A stretch of DNA of 62,477 nt from TMED27 sp045106175 (lineage in GTDB: Bacteria; Pseudomonadota; Alphaproteobacteria; Micavibrionales; Micavibrionaceae): the NCBI GenBank assembly GCA_045106175.1, contig JBGCEF010000003.1, positions 1-62,477 of the forward strand, written 5' to 3'. The notes under the pieces are model-generated. The model saw only the letters and a program-made list of their open reading frames with translations. It had not been told where the DNA came from and made no database searches. The stretch's first letter is position 1. Each line of letters starts with the position of its first letter. Positions 16,219 to 25,107 of this stretch are shown one piece after another. The translations under genes and the position numbers were made by a program.

Positions 16219-18267
16219 ATGGCTAAAAAAACTAAAAAAGCTAACAAAACAAACACGTCAAAGACAAAGTCAAAACGTAAAAACAACAAGAAAAAGCAAC
16301 AATCATTTCTTGGTTTTGCGTTCAAATGGCTATTCGTGGTCGGATTTTGGTGCACGCTTTTTGTCGTTGCCATCTGTGCTTATTATGCAACCGAACTTCC
16401 CGACATCACTGAAAAAGCAAGCTTTGAGCGTAAAAGCTCAATCATAGTGAAGGCATCGAACGGCACCATTATTGGCCGTTACGGTGACCTAGTCGGCGAA
16501 AAGGTGACGATAGAAACAGTTCCTGAAGACCTTGTAAACGCCGTGCTAGCCACAGAAGATCGCCGTTTTTATTATCACCCCGGCATGGACCCGGTTGGTA
16601 TAACACGAGCCATGCTGGTCAATGCAAAAGAAAAACGCTTTGCGCAAGGCGGATCAACAATCACACAACAACTTGCAAAAAACCTGTTCCTTTCACGCGA
16701 ACGAACGATTAAACGAAAAATCCAAGAACTTATGCTCGCCTTCTGGCTGGAATTCGAATTATCCAAAGATGAAATCCTAGAGGCATACCTCAACCGCGTC
16801 TATTTAGGCGGAGGAACATACGGCGTCGATGCGGCTTCACAACTCTATTTCAAAAAACCAGTCAGTGACATCACCCTTAATGAAGCCGCAACACTAGCTG
16901 GCCTTCTAAAAGCACCCTCAACATATTCCCCAATCGCCAACCCCGTGCGATCACGCGAACGCACAGCAGTTGTTCTCAATGCCATGTTAAACGCAGGCTA
17001 TATTAGCGAAGAAGAAAAAAATCAAATCAACGCCGCCATTCCAAAACCACCGCGCAAACCAAGCGGAAATGCCCAGCGCTACTATAGCGACTGGATCGTA
17101 GACCAAACCAACAAGCTTCTGGGCCCTACTGGCGATGATCTTATCATTGAAACCACAATGAATATTGATATTCAAAAAACGGCTGAAGAGACGCTTAAAA
17201 CAACATTAATGAAAGACGGCGGCAAACAAAACATCACACAAGGCGCCATCGTAACAATGCGCCCTAATGGAGCTGTTGTGGCATTAGTCGGTGGAAAAGA
17301 TTATGGCGTCAGCCAATTTAACCGCGCAACCCAAGCCGCACGTCAACCTGGATCCTCCTTTAAACCAATGACATACATTGCGGCCTTAGAAAATGGATGG
17401 AGTGCCAGTGATCTCATTATGGACGAACCCATCACAAAAGGTCGCTATCGCCCCAAAAATTTTGGACATAAATATTACGGAGAAGTCACATTACTAGAAG
17501 CACTTACCTTATCACTCAACACCGTCGCCTATCACCTGATTAAGGATGTTGGACCAGATGCAGTAATCGATATAGCGCGCCGCCTAGGCATTGAATCAGA
17601 GCTTAACGCAGATTTAAGCCTCGCCCTCGGCACCAATCAAATATCTCCTATTGAACTCACTGGCGCATATGCATCGCTTGCCAATGGTGGCGTTATGGTA
17701 AAACCATACGGGATCACAAAAATAACATCAAAAGATGGAACTGTTTATTACGAACGCAAAAACGAAACGCGCGGCCGCCGTGCCATTTCTCCGCGCACAA
17801 TCGCGATGATAATGCCAATGATGCAAAGCGTCATTCAAAACGGAACAGGACAAGGAGCAAATTTTGGTAACACAATGGCCGCAGGAAAAACAGGAACATC
17901 CCAAGACAGCAGAGACGCATGGTTTATCGGCTTTACAAACAGGCTAGTAACTGGCGTTTGGCTCGGCAATGATGATAACAGCTCCATGAAACGCGTCACG
18001 GGCGGAAGCCAGCCAGCAAGAATTTGGCGCAGCGTCATGTCAAAGCATAACGGGCAATACGCACCATTCCGCTATGAAATACCATTTTTTGAAAGATTCG
18101 AAGACCTTCTCGCCCAATGGACAGGCGGGTTTGGCTTTAACGGACGCAATCCTGCTGGTGGGGATGAAATATTGTTAAATAGCAACAACCGCCGCACACA
18201 TCATGACCAAAGACAACAAGATCACAACGGAGATATCCTCCCTGAACGTGGCCGCTATAATGATTAA
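16219..18267 (+). CDS. Class A penicillin-binding protein (PBP1A family)
   Basis: 682 residues. A lysine-rich cytoplasmic tail (1-28), one membrane helix (about 31-56), then a GT51 glycosyltransferase domain with ATEDRRFYYHPG, GGSTITQQLAKNLFLS and the catalytic Glu in EDRRF. The transpeptidase domain has the SxxK motif in PGSSFKPM (about residue 383), SLNT as SxN, and KTGTS. It polymerises and cross-links peptidoglycan at the inner membrane. It is shorter than canonical PBP1A (about 800-850), lacking a long insert between the domains, as in the compact second PBP1A-like paralogue of many alphaproteobacteria. No ribosome site precedes the ATG. Confidence 0.94.
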   Translation: MAKKTKKANKTNTSKTKSKRKNNKKKQQSFLGFAFKWLFVVGFWCTLFVVAICAYYATELPDITEKASFERKSSIIVKASNGTIIGRYGDLVGEKVTIETVPEDLVNAVLATEDRRFYYHPGMDPVGITRAMLVNAKEKRFAQGGSTITQQLAKNLFLSRERTIKRKIQELMLAFWLEFELSKDEILEAYLNRVYLGGGTYGVDAASQLYFKKPVSDITLNEAATLAGLLKAPSTYSPIANPVRSRERTAVVLNAMLNAGYISEEEKNQINAAIPKPPRKPSGNAQRYYSDWIVDQTNKLLGPTGDDLIIETTMNIDIQKTAEETLKTTLMKDGGKQNITQGAIVTMRPNGAVVALVGGKDYGVSQFNRATQAARQPGSSFKPMTYIAALENGWSASDLIMDEPITKGRYRPKNFGHKYYGEVTLLEALTLSLNTVAYHLIKDVGPDAVIDIARRLGIESELNADLSLALGTNQISPIELTGAYASLANGGVMVKPYGITKITSKDGTVYYERKNETRGRRAISPRTIAMIMPMMQSVIQNGTGQGANFGNTMAAGKTGTSQDSRDAWFIGFTNRLVTGVWLGNDDNSSMKRVTGGSQPARIWRSVMSKHNGQYAPFRYEIPFFERFEDLLAQWTGGFGFNGRNPAGGDEILLNSNNRRTHHDQRQQDHNGDILPERGRYND

Positions 18268-18671
18268 ACGCAACCCATTATAGTATCTTCGCAATGAATA
18301 GCATATTCATGCTTAAATCCTGCAAACCTGTCTTCACCATTATCATCCCAAAAAGATTTTAAAGAAAAAAGCGCTTCCGTCGGTCCACCAACATCCCATC
18401 CGGATCGCATCAAACTAGCATCGGCAAATTCAATATAATCCATTGGCAACGCTGCGCGCCCAACACGAAGACCCAAATCAACCAACACTTTGGCAATTTG
18501 CGCATCATTATAATCCAACATATCGGCTGTAAATTGTATGCTAGATAAAATTTTAACGTCCATACGCCTGTGCGGAACCCGTCTAAGATGCTGCATAAAA
18601 CGCGCATATATTTCCATCTCGACAAATTGATCTTTGCTTGGCGGTAACGGTAATTCAATTTTGTTGCTCAT
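18264..18671 (-). CDS. Hypothetical protein (135 residues)
   Basis: Soluble protein with no signal peptide, membrane helix or recognised motif. It is clearly translated by design: an AAGGAGGT ribosome site, the best in the window, lies 5 bases before the ATG. Sequence features are an amphipathic helix after MSNKIELPLPPSKDQ, basic RRVPHRRMDVK, and a C-terminal aromatic/acidic part (SFWDDNGEDRFAGF). The stop shares TTAA with the convergent PBP gene. The 136-base gap to rnhA suggests a separate promoter there. Function unknown. Confidence 0.68.
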   Translation of the reverse strand: MSNKIELPLPPSKDQFVEMEIYARFMQHLRRVPHRRMDVKILSSIQFTADMLDYNDAQIAKVLVDLGLRVGRAALPMDYIEFADASLMRSGWDVGGPTEALFSLKSFWDDNGEDRFAGFKHEYAIHCEDTIMGCV

Positions 18672-18807
18672 CGGAAACCTCCTTTTAGAGTATCGGGATC
18701 AACGCCCCTACAACTTCACATTCGGCTGCGAATCTTAAAAGTTTCTTAAGAATGAAATTTTATACAAAAAAATGCGGAAAACGATGTGGATAAACCAAAT
18801 ATGAAAA

Positions 18808-19239
18808 CTATTTAGGAATTCCAGCACGTGCTAAAGCATCTGCGCGCTCATTACCAGGATCACCCGCATGCCCCTTAACCCAATGAAACGCAACATCATG
18901 CTGCGCAACAGACTCATCCAACCTCTGCCAAAGGTCAACATTCTTGACTGGCTTCTTAGACGCCGTTTTCCAGCCCTTTGCTTTCCAGCCCTCTAACCAC
19001 TCCGTCATACCCTGCATGACATATTTACTATCTGTATATAACGCAACTTTAGACGGACCTTTCAGCGCAGCTAAAGCTTCAATAACTGCCATCATCTCCA
19101 TACGATTATTCGTAGTCTCTGCTTCACCACCACATAATTCTTTTTCATGCCCATTCCACATAAGCAAAGCCCCCCATCCACCAGGCCCTGGATTTCCTGA
19201 ACATGCACCATCCGTATAAATAGTAATAACTTTAGACAT
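18808..19239 (-). CDS. rnhA: Ribonuclease HI
   Basis: 143 residues, typical length. It cuts the RNA strand of RNA-DNA hybrids. The four acidic active-site positions are present: Asp in YTDGACSGNPGPGGWG, Glu in NNRMEMMAVIEAL, Asp in LYTDSKYVMQG, and a late Asp in GNERADALA, with the catalytic His in KGHAGDPGNE. Its start overlaps the end of the P-loop gene by 8 bases, so the two are translationally coupled. In many alphaproteobacteria rnhA follows thrB; thrB is not here. Confidence 0.97.
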   Translation of the reverse strand: MSKVITIYTDGACSGNPGPGGWGALLMWNGHEKELCGGEAETTNNRMEMMAVIEALAALKGPSKVALYTDSKYVMQGMTEWLEGWKAKGWKTASKKPVKNVDLWQRLDESVAQHDVAFHWVKGHAGDPGNERADALARAGIPK

Positions 19240-19903
19240 GAATGAGCCTCAAAAATTCTGCCTCATCCTCACATTCATGCAAATCTTTAGCGGATACTTT
19301 GACGCCATATTGCTCGGCCAAACACTTATATTTCGGTAAACGCGATTCAAACAGCTTTGGAAAAACCCATGCAGAAAAATCATTCGGCTCAATCTCTTCA
19401 ACCTCAAGATTATGATTAGAACAATAATCATCAAGCCACCCGTCAAAAAGAGCTACAGGGAAATATAAAGGCTTGGGATACTCAACCGCGCGTGCAATCA
19501 CATCTGCATGACTATCCGCATCAGTTTCTATATAAACAAGCAAACTATCTGCAGCTACTTTTGCAATCAAAGCATCATCTTCGATCTCACAAAAACTTCC
19601 CGTAGAATCATTAACCAACTTGTCCAAATCAACCGGCATATTCGAAAGAGCTGACATTTCCGCATCAATATACTTTTGCTGACGCACTTTAAATTCATCC
19701 AAAGGCAACCCACCCTTGCTTTCATCACCAACCTGCCCAACAAAATCAGACAGCGCCGACAAATCATCCACACATACATCAATGCCCAAACACTTGGCGA
19801 TCTCAAAATCACAAGAATAATGATTCCACCCCCAATCAGAGAGCCGCTGAGAAAAATGTGTTTTCCCTGCCCCTGACATACCTAAAAGAGTTACGGGTCT
19901 CAT
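19232..19903 (-). CDS. P-loop protein, shikimate-kinase-like N-terminus
   Basis: 223 residues. Begins MRPVTLLGMSGAGKTHFSQRL, a strong Walker A motif (G8-x4-G13-K14-T15) right at the N-terminus, with a following WGWNHYSCDFEIAKCLG similar to the substrate part of shikimate and nucleotide kinases. A second half contains LLVYIETDADSHADVIARAV, which could be the LID/second-strand region. The acidic C-terminus (DLHECEDEAEFLRLIHV) overlaps rnhA by 8 bases. Probably a small-molecule kinase or ATPase of unknown substrate. The first reading, shikimate kinase (aroK), is not safe because the Arg-rich LID is not visible. Confidence 0.7.
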   Translation of the reverse strand: MRPVTLLGMSGAGKTHFSQRLSDWGWNHYSCDFEIAKCLGIDVCVDDLSALSDFVGQVGDESKGGLPLDEFKVRQQKYIDAEMSALSNMPVDLDKLVNDSTGSFCEIEDDALIAKVAADSLLVYIETDADSHADVIARAVEYPKPLYFPVALFDGWLDDYCSNHNLEVEEIEPNDFSAWVFPKLFESRLPKYKCLAEQYGVKVSAKDLHECEDEAEFLRLIHV

Positions 19904-20028
19904 AAGGTTAGCACCTGTTCAATATGCAAAAACTTTAAAGGTCTTTTTTTATCCATAGCTTGCTTTTTAAGGTTTCATCGGCTCAAATATCAACCAACAA
20001 AAATGACTTAGCATTAGGATGCGAAAAA

Positions 20029-20874
20029 ATGAAATCATTTATAAAGTTTTTAACTCTTCCAATCATCTTAATAACGCTAAGCGGCTGCGAAACTGTCGAA
20101 GGCATCAAACGCGATATAAGCGACATGGACTTTAATCTCGGCAGCCTAACAACCGCAAACAGTGTCAATGAAGACTCACAAGCTCAATTTTTAACAGATG
20201 GAAATTGCCCGAAAATTGAAATCGTTGAAGAACTAAGCCGTCTCAATGAATTCAAACCCAGTCAATTACCTAGCACTGATAATACAACATCATCAGTAAA
20301 AATGAGCTTAGCCAACAGCACCTGTCAATATAACGAACGCAGCGTAACCGTTGATTTAAAGCTAGAACTACAAAGCATGCTGGGCCCACGCGCAAAACGC
20401 GCAAGCAATGAAAAAACATTTTTAACCTATCCATTCTTCGTGGCCGTCACAAATTCAAACGGCAAAATATTAGCCAAAGAGATTTTTGCAGCAAGCGTAA
20501 GCTATGATGCAGGTGAAAGTGAAAAACTATACTTTGAAACTTTGCGCCAAATTATCCCTGCCGACACTCGCACACAAGGCTCAAACTACAACGTATTGAT
20601 CGGCTTCCAACTCTCCAACGATCAATTACAATTTAACCGCGAACAACTTGCCAGTGAAAAACTAGAATTAGAAAGACTAGCATTAGAAGAACAAGAGCGT
20701 TTAGAAGCAGAACGTATAGCGATTGAAGATGCAGAAAAAAAAGCAAAAGAAGCCAATGAAGAAAAGCCAATTATCTTAAAAACAACAGATGAAAACACTC
20801 CAGGTAACGCTATAACTGCGCCAGAACCTAAACGTGCCGGTCCTTTCGATATTTTCAAAACAGATGATGAGTAA
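20029..20874 (+). CDS. Putative lipoprotein with coiled-coil C-terminus (281 residues)
   Basis: Start set at the ATG at 20029 (MKSFIKFLTLPIILITLSGC), which gives a lipoprotein signal with lipobox LSGC and an AGGAT site; an upstream in-frame ATG would spoil the signal. Mature part: a beta-type domain (about 50-205) with two cysteines (NCPKIEIVEEL and STCQYNER), then a long charged helix rich in Glu, Leu and Ala (about 205-255; LERLALEEQERLEAERIAIE), and a Pro-rich tail. Not a family I can name. It sits 2 bases before gmhA, so it is co-transcribed and may act in envelope or LPS biogenesis. Confidence 0.72.
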   Translation: MKSFIKFLTLPIILITLSGCETVEGIKRDISDMDFNLGSLTTANSVNEDSQAQFLTDGNCPKIEIVEELSRLNEFKPSQLPSTDNTTSSVKMSLANSTCQYNERSVTVDLKLELQSMLGPRAKRASNEKTFLTYPFFVAVTNSNGKILAKEIFAASVSYDAGESEKLYFETLRQIIPADTRTQGSNYNVLIGFQLSNDQLQFNREQLASEKLELERLALEEQERLEAERIAIEDAEKKAKEANEEKPIILKTTDENTPGNAITAPEPKRAGPFDIFKTDDE

Positions 20875-20876
20875 CA

Positions 20877-21506
20877 ATGGTAGATTTAAAAACAAAAAAG
20901 CCCGAATTTCACAAACCCAAAGACGGTGTCAGCGCCCGTGATTATTGGGACAATACCCGTGACACACATATTAACGTGGCTGAACAAATGTTCGACACCC
21001 AATTCGATGCATTTAACGCACTCATCGAAGCCGCCGTCCCCGCAATCAAGCGCGGTAATAAAATAATTATGTTCGGTAATGGCGGCTCCGCTGCCGACGC
21101 GCAACATATCGTCGCTGAAATGTCTATCAAACTCCATAAAGAACGCTCCCCCATCGCAGCATTATCACTATCCTTAGACTCATCCGCTATCACAGCATGC
21201 GCAAATGACTTCGGCTTTGGTGAAATTTTCTCCCGCCAAATCCGTACCCTTGGCTATGAAGGAGATATTGCAATCGGCTTATCGACATCTGGTAATTCTG
21301 AAAACGTGCTAAAAGGCCTCAAAAAAGCAAAACGCATGGATATGACCACCGTTGGATTTACGGGTGAAAGCGGCGGTAAAATGAACGACCTCTGCGATAT
21401 CATTATAAAAGTCCCACACACCGACCCAGGCCGCATCCAAGAAATGCACATCACATTAGGACACATGTTCGTCGGTGTTTTAGAACAAAAGCTAGGCTTG
21501 GTTTAA
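20877..21506 (+). CDS. gmhA: D-sedoheptulose-7-phosphate isomerase (SIS domain)
   Basis: 209 residues. It would convert sedoheptulose 7-phosphate to D-glycero-D-manno-heptose 7-phosphate, the first step to ADP-heptose for LPS core. Visible: IIMFGNGGSAADAQHIVAE (phosphosugar loop), SLSLDSSAITACANDFGF, IGLSTSGNSENVLKGL, and EMHITLGHMFVGVLEQ with the His/Glu positions of GmhA. The N-terminus is about 15 residues longer than in E. coli. It is the second gene of a unit with the preceding lipoprotein (2-base gap). A GT9 heptosyltransferase-like gene at 46 kb fits this pathway, but hldE is not in the window. Confidence 0.92.
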   Translation: MVDLKTKKPEFHKPKDGVSARDYWDNTRDTHINVAEQMFDTQFDAFNALIEAAVPAIKRGNKIIMFGNGGSAADAQHIVAEMSIKLHKERSPIAALSLSLDSSAITACANDFGFGEIFSRQIRTLGYEGDIAIGLSTSGNSENVLKGLKKAKRMDMTTVGFTGESGGKMNDLCDIIIKVPHTDPGRIQEMHITLGHMFVGVLEQKLGLV

Positions 21507-21563
21507 AAGCACTTGAGCCATATAACTTTCTCACATACAATTTCATCGTTAAAAGGATACCAA

Positions 21564-21803
21564 ATGTCAGAACCCGCAATTAAAGACCTCTCATTCGAAC
21601 AAGCTCTCGGTGAATTAGAGAATATTGTTAGAGGTTTAGAAGCAGGTGAAACTGAACTCGAAAAATCCATTACCGCCTATGAACGTGGCATCGCCCTCAA
21701 AAAACACTGTGAAGCCAAGTTAAAAGACGCCCAAGCCAAAATTGAAAAAATCACCGTCCAATCCGATGGCTCCCTATCAACACAGCCATTAGACGCAGAA
21801 TAA
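21564..21803 (+). CDS. xseB: Exodeoxyribonuclease VII small subunit
   Basis: 79 residues from the ATG at 21564, chosen over an upstream ATG because AAAGGA lies 7 bases before it and because homologues start at this point (SEPAIKDLSFEQALGELENIV). XseB packs around the large subunit XseA, which is not in the window. The whole protein is the expected helical hairpin with VRGLEAGETELEKSI and YERGIALKKHCEAKLKDAQAKIEKI. It comes just before ispA (9-base gap), the classic xseB-ispA order. Confidence 0.95.
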   Translation: MSEPAIKDLSFEQALGELENIVRGLEAGETELEKSITAYERGIALKKHCEAKLKDAQAKIEKITVQSDGSLSTQPLDAE

Positions 21804-21812
21804 GGAAATTAT

Positions 21813-22727
21813 ATGCCAAGCCCTAGAGACGCCAGCCCAGAGTTGCAATCCGCTATGGACGAAGTTACGGACGCAGTCAATCGCACGATTGGTCGCCTCC
21901 TTCCCGACACCGACTTAGCCGAAGCCCCGCTCTATGATGCCATGCGTCACGGAACACTAAACGGTGGAAAACGCCTGCGCCCTTTCTTGGCTATCCATGC
22001 TGCCTTTTTATTCAATGTCGATAGCTCACGCGCGCGCCGCGTTGCCGCCGCAATTGAATTCATGCATTGCTACTCCCTTATCCATGATGACCTTCCCGCT
22101 ATGGATGATGCTTCCCTACGTCGTGGACAACCAACAGTGCACAGGCAATACGACGAAGCCACAGCCATTCTCGCGGGAGACGCACTTCTGACATTGGCAT
22201 TCGAAGTTCTCGCCGATCCAGATACACACCCAGACCCATTCGTACAAACCGAACTCGTTCGCACACTCGCCGTTGCTGCTGGTGGACACGGCATGGTTGG
22301 GGGGCAAATGCTTGATCTTATCGCCGAAGACGAATCTGTCGAATTCGACGCTGGTGAAATCTCACGCCTTCAGCGCATGAAAACCGGACAACTCATGGCA
22401 TTCGCCTGTGAAGCAGGAGCCATACTCGGTAAGGCAGGAGACGCGCAACGCCGCGCCCTTCGCAATTACGCCTATGACCTTGGCCTTGCCTTCCAGGTCA
22501 CAGACGATATTTTAGATGTCGAAGCCGACCCACAAGACACCGGCAAAGATACCCGCAAAGATGAAGAAGCAGGCAAGGCAACATTCGTGTCTACTATGGG
22601 TAAAGACGCTGCCAGAAGCCGTGCAGAAATGCTAGTAGGCCAAGCCAAACGCCACCTAAAAATCTTCGAAGGTCGCGCAAACATGCTGGAAGAATTAGCC
22701 GACTACGTCCTACAACGACGCGCTTAA
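21813..22727 (+). CDS. ispA: Polyprenyl synthetase, farnesyl diphosphate synthase type
   Basis: 304 residues. It would join isopentenyl and dimethylallyl diphosphates into farnesyl diphosphate. Both Asp-rich metal-binding motifs are present: the first in HDDLPAMDDASLRRGQPTVH, the second in VTDDILDVEADPQDTGKD. LNGGKRLRPFLAIHA supplies the IPP-binding residues. The two-residue insert in the first motif (DDxxxxD) marks bacterial FPP/GPP synthases. Next in line would be dxs, but an unknown minus-strand gene separates them; the last four bases TTAA are shared with its stop. Confidence 0.96.
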   Translation: MPSPRDASPELQSAMDEVTDAVNRTIGRLLPDTDLAEAPLYDAMRHGTLNGGKRLRPFLAIHAAFLFNVDSSRARRVAAAIEFMHCYSLIHDDLPAMDDASLRRGQPTVHRQYDEATAILAGDALLTLAFEVLADPDTHPDPFVQTELVRTLAVAAGGHGMVGGQMLDLIAEDESVEFDAGEISRLQRMKTGQLMAFACEAGAILGKAGDAQRRALRNYAYDLGLAFQVTDDILDVEADPQDTGKDTRKDEEAGKATFVSTMGKDAARSRAEMLVGQAKRHLKIFEGRANMLEELADYVLQRRA

Positions 22728-23155
22728 CGCCCAAGGGTTAAATCAAGAACATCTTCGCTAACAACACGGGGATCTGATACCCCCCCCCCAGTATTTTGAC
22801 ACGGCGATATTTCAAATTGATCCGCTGAAATCTCTTTAAGTCTTATTTTCATCTGCAAATCGTCCAAATGTGCTGCTAATGAAAGCAAATCCGGACGATC
22901 CTTAAATGTTCTCAAAACCCTCGCCCCAAGAACACTAAGATTTGGAAAAAGAACACCTAAAGTATCTCTCCCTTCAAACATGCGTACAATCGGCAAAGGC
23001 TTAATCTTAGGTTTTATAACAGAACCACTGGGCGGCTGCTTAAGACGAGCTTCTAATGCCGAAACCGCTAAATTCGCAGGATGATTAGGATCATTTCTAC
23101 TAAGCTCACCACCATAATGGTCTTCATCAGCTGGTAATTTTTCATCATCGCCCAT
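22724..23155 (-). CDS. Hypothetical protein with a G10 tract near its 3' end (143 residues)
   Basis: Soluble acidic-start protein (MGDDEKLPADEDHYGGEL) with a Pro/Lys-rich middle (QPPSGSVIKPKIKPLPIVR) and a helical C-terminal half. No recognised family. AAAGGA lies well placed before the ATG. It is inserted between ispA and dxs. Near the end, codons for Thr-Gly-Gly-Gly contain ten consecutive G residues (minus strand), so slippage there would change the last 21 residues or so. The annotated frame ends DVLDLTLGR and its stop overlaps that of ispA by 4 bases, which supports the ten-base length. Confidence 0.62.
   Translation of the reverse strand: MGDDEKLPADEDHYGGELSRNDPNHPANLAVSALEARLKQPPSGSVIKPKIKPLPIVRMFEGRDTLGVLFPNLSVLGARVLRTFKDRPDLLSLAAHLDDLQMKIRLKEISADQFEISPCQNTGGGVSDPRVVSEDVLDLTLGR
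22780..22789 (+). repeat. Homopolymer run of ten C
   Basis: Ten C in a row on the plus strand (G10 in the coding strand of the unknown gene 22724-23155). I noticed no comparable C or G run elsewhere in this AT-rich window. Confidence 0.95.
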
Positions 23156-23225
23156 AACTAATTCCTTTAACGAATAAACAATAAAACATTAAATAAATTA
23201 TGTAAATAACTTTTACAGAAAAACT

Positions 23226-23255
23226 TTGCGCAGCACATACGCCTTAGGCTAGTAA
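23226..23255 (+). promoter_or_regulatory. Candidate promoter of dxs (leaderless spacing)
   Basis: TTGCGC (23226-23231), 18-base spacer, TAGTAA (23250-23255), then 7 bases to the dxs ATG at 23263. No ribosome site is present before the ATG. Confidence 0.45.
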
Positions 23256-23262
23256 TACAAAC

Positions 23263-25044
23263 ATGAGCCCAAAAAGCGCACCAATCGATATATCTAATAA
23301 AAAGCTGTTGGATCACATCAACAATCCATCAGACATCAAAACACTATCAGATCAACAAATCTTACAGCTCGCTGATGAAGTGCGCACAATGACAATAGAA
23401 GTTGTATCAAAAATCGGCGGACATCTTGGTGCAAGCTTAGGCGTTGTTGAACTCACAACAGCTCTCCATGCTGTTTTTGACACCCCCGAAGATAAAATCA
23501 TTTGGGACGTAGGCCATCAATGCTACCCGCATAAAATCTTAACAGGACGCAAAGATAAAATTCACACACTCAGACAAAAAAATGGACTATCTGGCTTCAC
23601 AAAACGAAGCGAAAGCGAATTTGACCCATTCGGCGCAGGACACAGCTCAACAAGCATATCAGTCGCATTAGGCATGGCAACTGCATCAAAACTCTCCGGA
23701 AAAAACAACCATACAATCGCTGTGATTGGCGACGGCGCACTATCGGCTGGCATGGCATTCGAAGCCCTCAATAACGCAGCTGAAACTGATACAAACTTAA
23801 TTATAATTCTCAACGACAACCAAATGTCCATCGCCCCACCCACTGGTGGGGTTAGCCGCGCCTTAAAAGAACTGACCAATCAGAATAGCACAGAAAAAAA
23901 TCTCTTCGAAAATATGGGACTGCGCTATGAGGGGCCAATCGATGGCCACAATATTGATAAACTTCTCAAAACATTACGGGCCGCAAAGAAAGACACTAAA
24001 CGAAAACCACTTCTAATCCATGTACAAACACAAAAAGGCAAAGGCTATTCTCCCGCTGAACGTGCCTCCGATAAAATGCACGGCGTTAAAAAGTTCGATA
24101 TTATTAGCGGTAATCAAGCAACATCATACATCAAAAACCCAACCTACACACAGGGCTTCGTCGACCAGTTAATCAAAGACGCTAAAGATGATAAAGCCAT
24201 CGTCGCAATCACCGCCGCCATGCCCGATGGAACAGGATTAGATCAATTCGCAAAACATTACCCCGATCGTTTCTTCGATGTCGGCATAGCCGAACAACAC
24301 GCCGTTACATTTGCCGCAGGCCTAGCCGCACAGGGCATGAAACCATTCGTTGCGATTTATTCAACATTCCTACAACGCGCTTATGACCAAATCATTCACG
24401 ACGTCGCAATACAAAATCTACCCGTGCGCTTCATGATAGATCGCGCAGGCCTTGTAGGCGCAGACGGCGCAACACACGCTGGAAGCTATGATATCGCCGC
24501 TCTAAGCTGCATTCCTAATATGACACTTATGGCGCCAAGCGATCTAAACGAATTGCACGCCATGGTATCATTCGCCGCTTCATATAATGATGGCCCAATC
24601 GCCTTACGATATCCTAGAGGCGAAGGAACAGTTCTAACAACAGATCATCAATCATCGCCCATAAAGCACGGCAAAGGGCGTATCATCAAAAAAGGCAAGG
24701 ACATTGCAATTCTCAGTTACGGAACACGTCTAACGCAAGCCCTTAACGCCGCACAAGACATCAACGCAACATGCGCTGATGCAAGATTCGCAAAACCTTT
24801 AGACACTGACCTCGTCAAATACCTTACACAAAAACATGAAACACTTGTGACAATAGAGGAAGGCTCAAGCGGTGGTTTTGCCAGCAGCGTTCTAAAATTC
24901 GTATCACAAGAAAACCTAACAAAAAATTGCCAAATCAAAACATTGCATCTGCCCGATAACTTTCAAGATCACGCACAAACACACGAACAATACACACAAG
25001 CAGGGCTGTTAAAAGAACACATCCTAAAATGTTGTTCTGAATGA
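23263..25044 (+). CDS. dxs: 1-deoxy-D-xylulose-5-phosphate synthase
   Basis: 593 residues, slightly short of the usual 620-640. It condenses pyruvate and glyceraldehyde 3-phosphate, with thiamine diphosphate, in the first step of the MEP isoprenoid route. Visible: IGGHLGASLGVVELT, WDVGHQCYPHKILTGR, the diphosphate-binding GDGALSAGMAFEALN...NDNQMSI, the transketolase middle domain with FDVGIAEQHAVTFAAGLA and RAGLVGADGATHAG, and a C-terminal domain (EEGSSGGFASSVL). The start appears leaderless. It continues the xseB-ispA-dxs block after an inserted gene, so dxs here needs its own promoter. Confidence 0.97.
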   Translation: MSPKSAPIDISNKKLLDHINNPSDIKTLSDQQILQLADEVRTMTIEVVSKIGGHLGASLGVVELTTALHAVFDTPEDKIIWDVGHQCYPHKILTGRKDKIHTLRQKNGLSGFTKRSESEFDPFGAGHSSTSISVALGMATASKLSGKNNHTIAVIGDGALSAGMAFEALNNAAETDTNLIIILNDNQMSIAPPTGGVSRALKELTNQNSTEKNLFENMGLRYEGPIDGHNIDKLLKTLRAAKKDTKRKPLLIHVQTQKGKGYSPAERASDKMHGVKKFDIISGNQATSYIKNPTYTQGFVDQLIKDAKDDKAIVAITAAMPDGTGLDQFAKHYPDRFFDVGIAEQHAVTFAAGLAAQGMKPFVAIYSTFLQRAYDQIIHDVAIQNLPVRFMIDRAGLVGADGATHAGSYDIAALSCIPNMTLMAPSDLNELHAMVSFAASYNDGPIALRYPRGEGTVLTTDHQSSPIKHGKGRIIKKGKDIAILSYGTRLTQALNAAQDINATCADARFAKPLDTDLVKYLTQKHETLVTIEEGSSGGFASSVLKFVSQENLTKNCQIKTLHLPDNFQDHAQTHEQYTQAGLLKEHILKCCSE

Positions 25045-25107
25045 ATATCAAAAAAATCAAATTTGTCCGTGACCGCCATCCGTATCATCTCTAGGATGAT
25101 ATAAATC

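Noticed and set aside
19232..19903. aroK (shikimate kinase) call
   Set aside because: The Walker A and length fit loosely, but the Arg-rich LID and shikimate-binding motifs are not visible, so only a P-loop protein is claimed.
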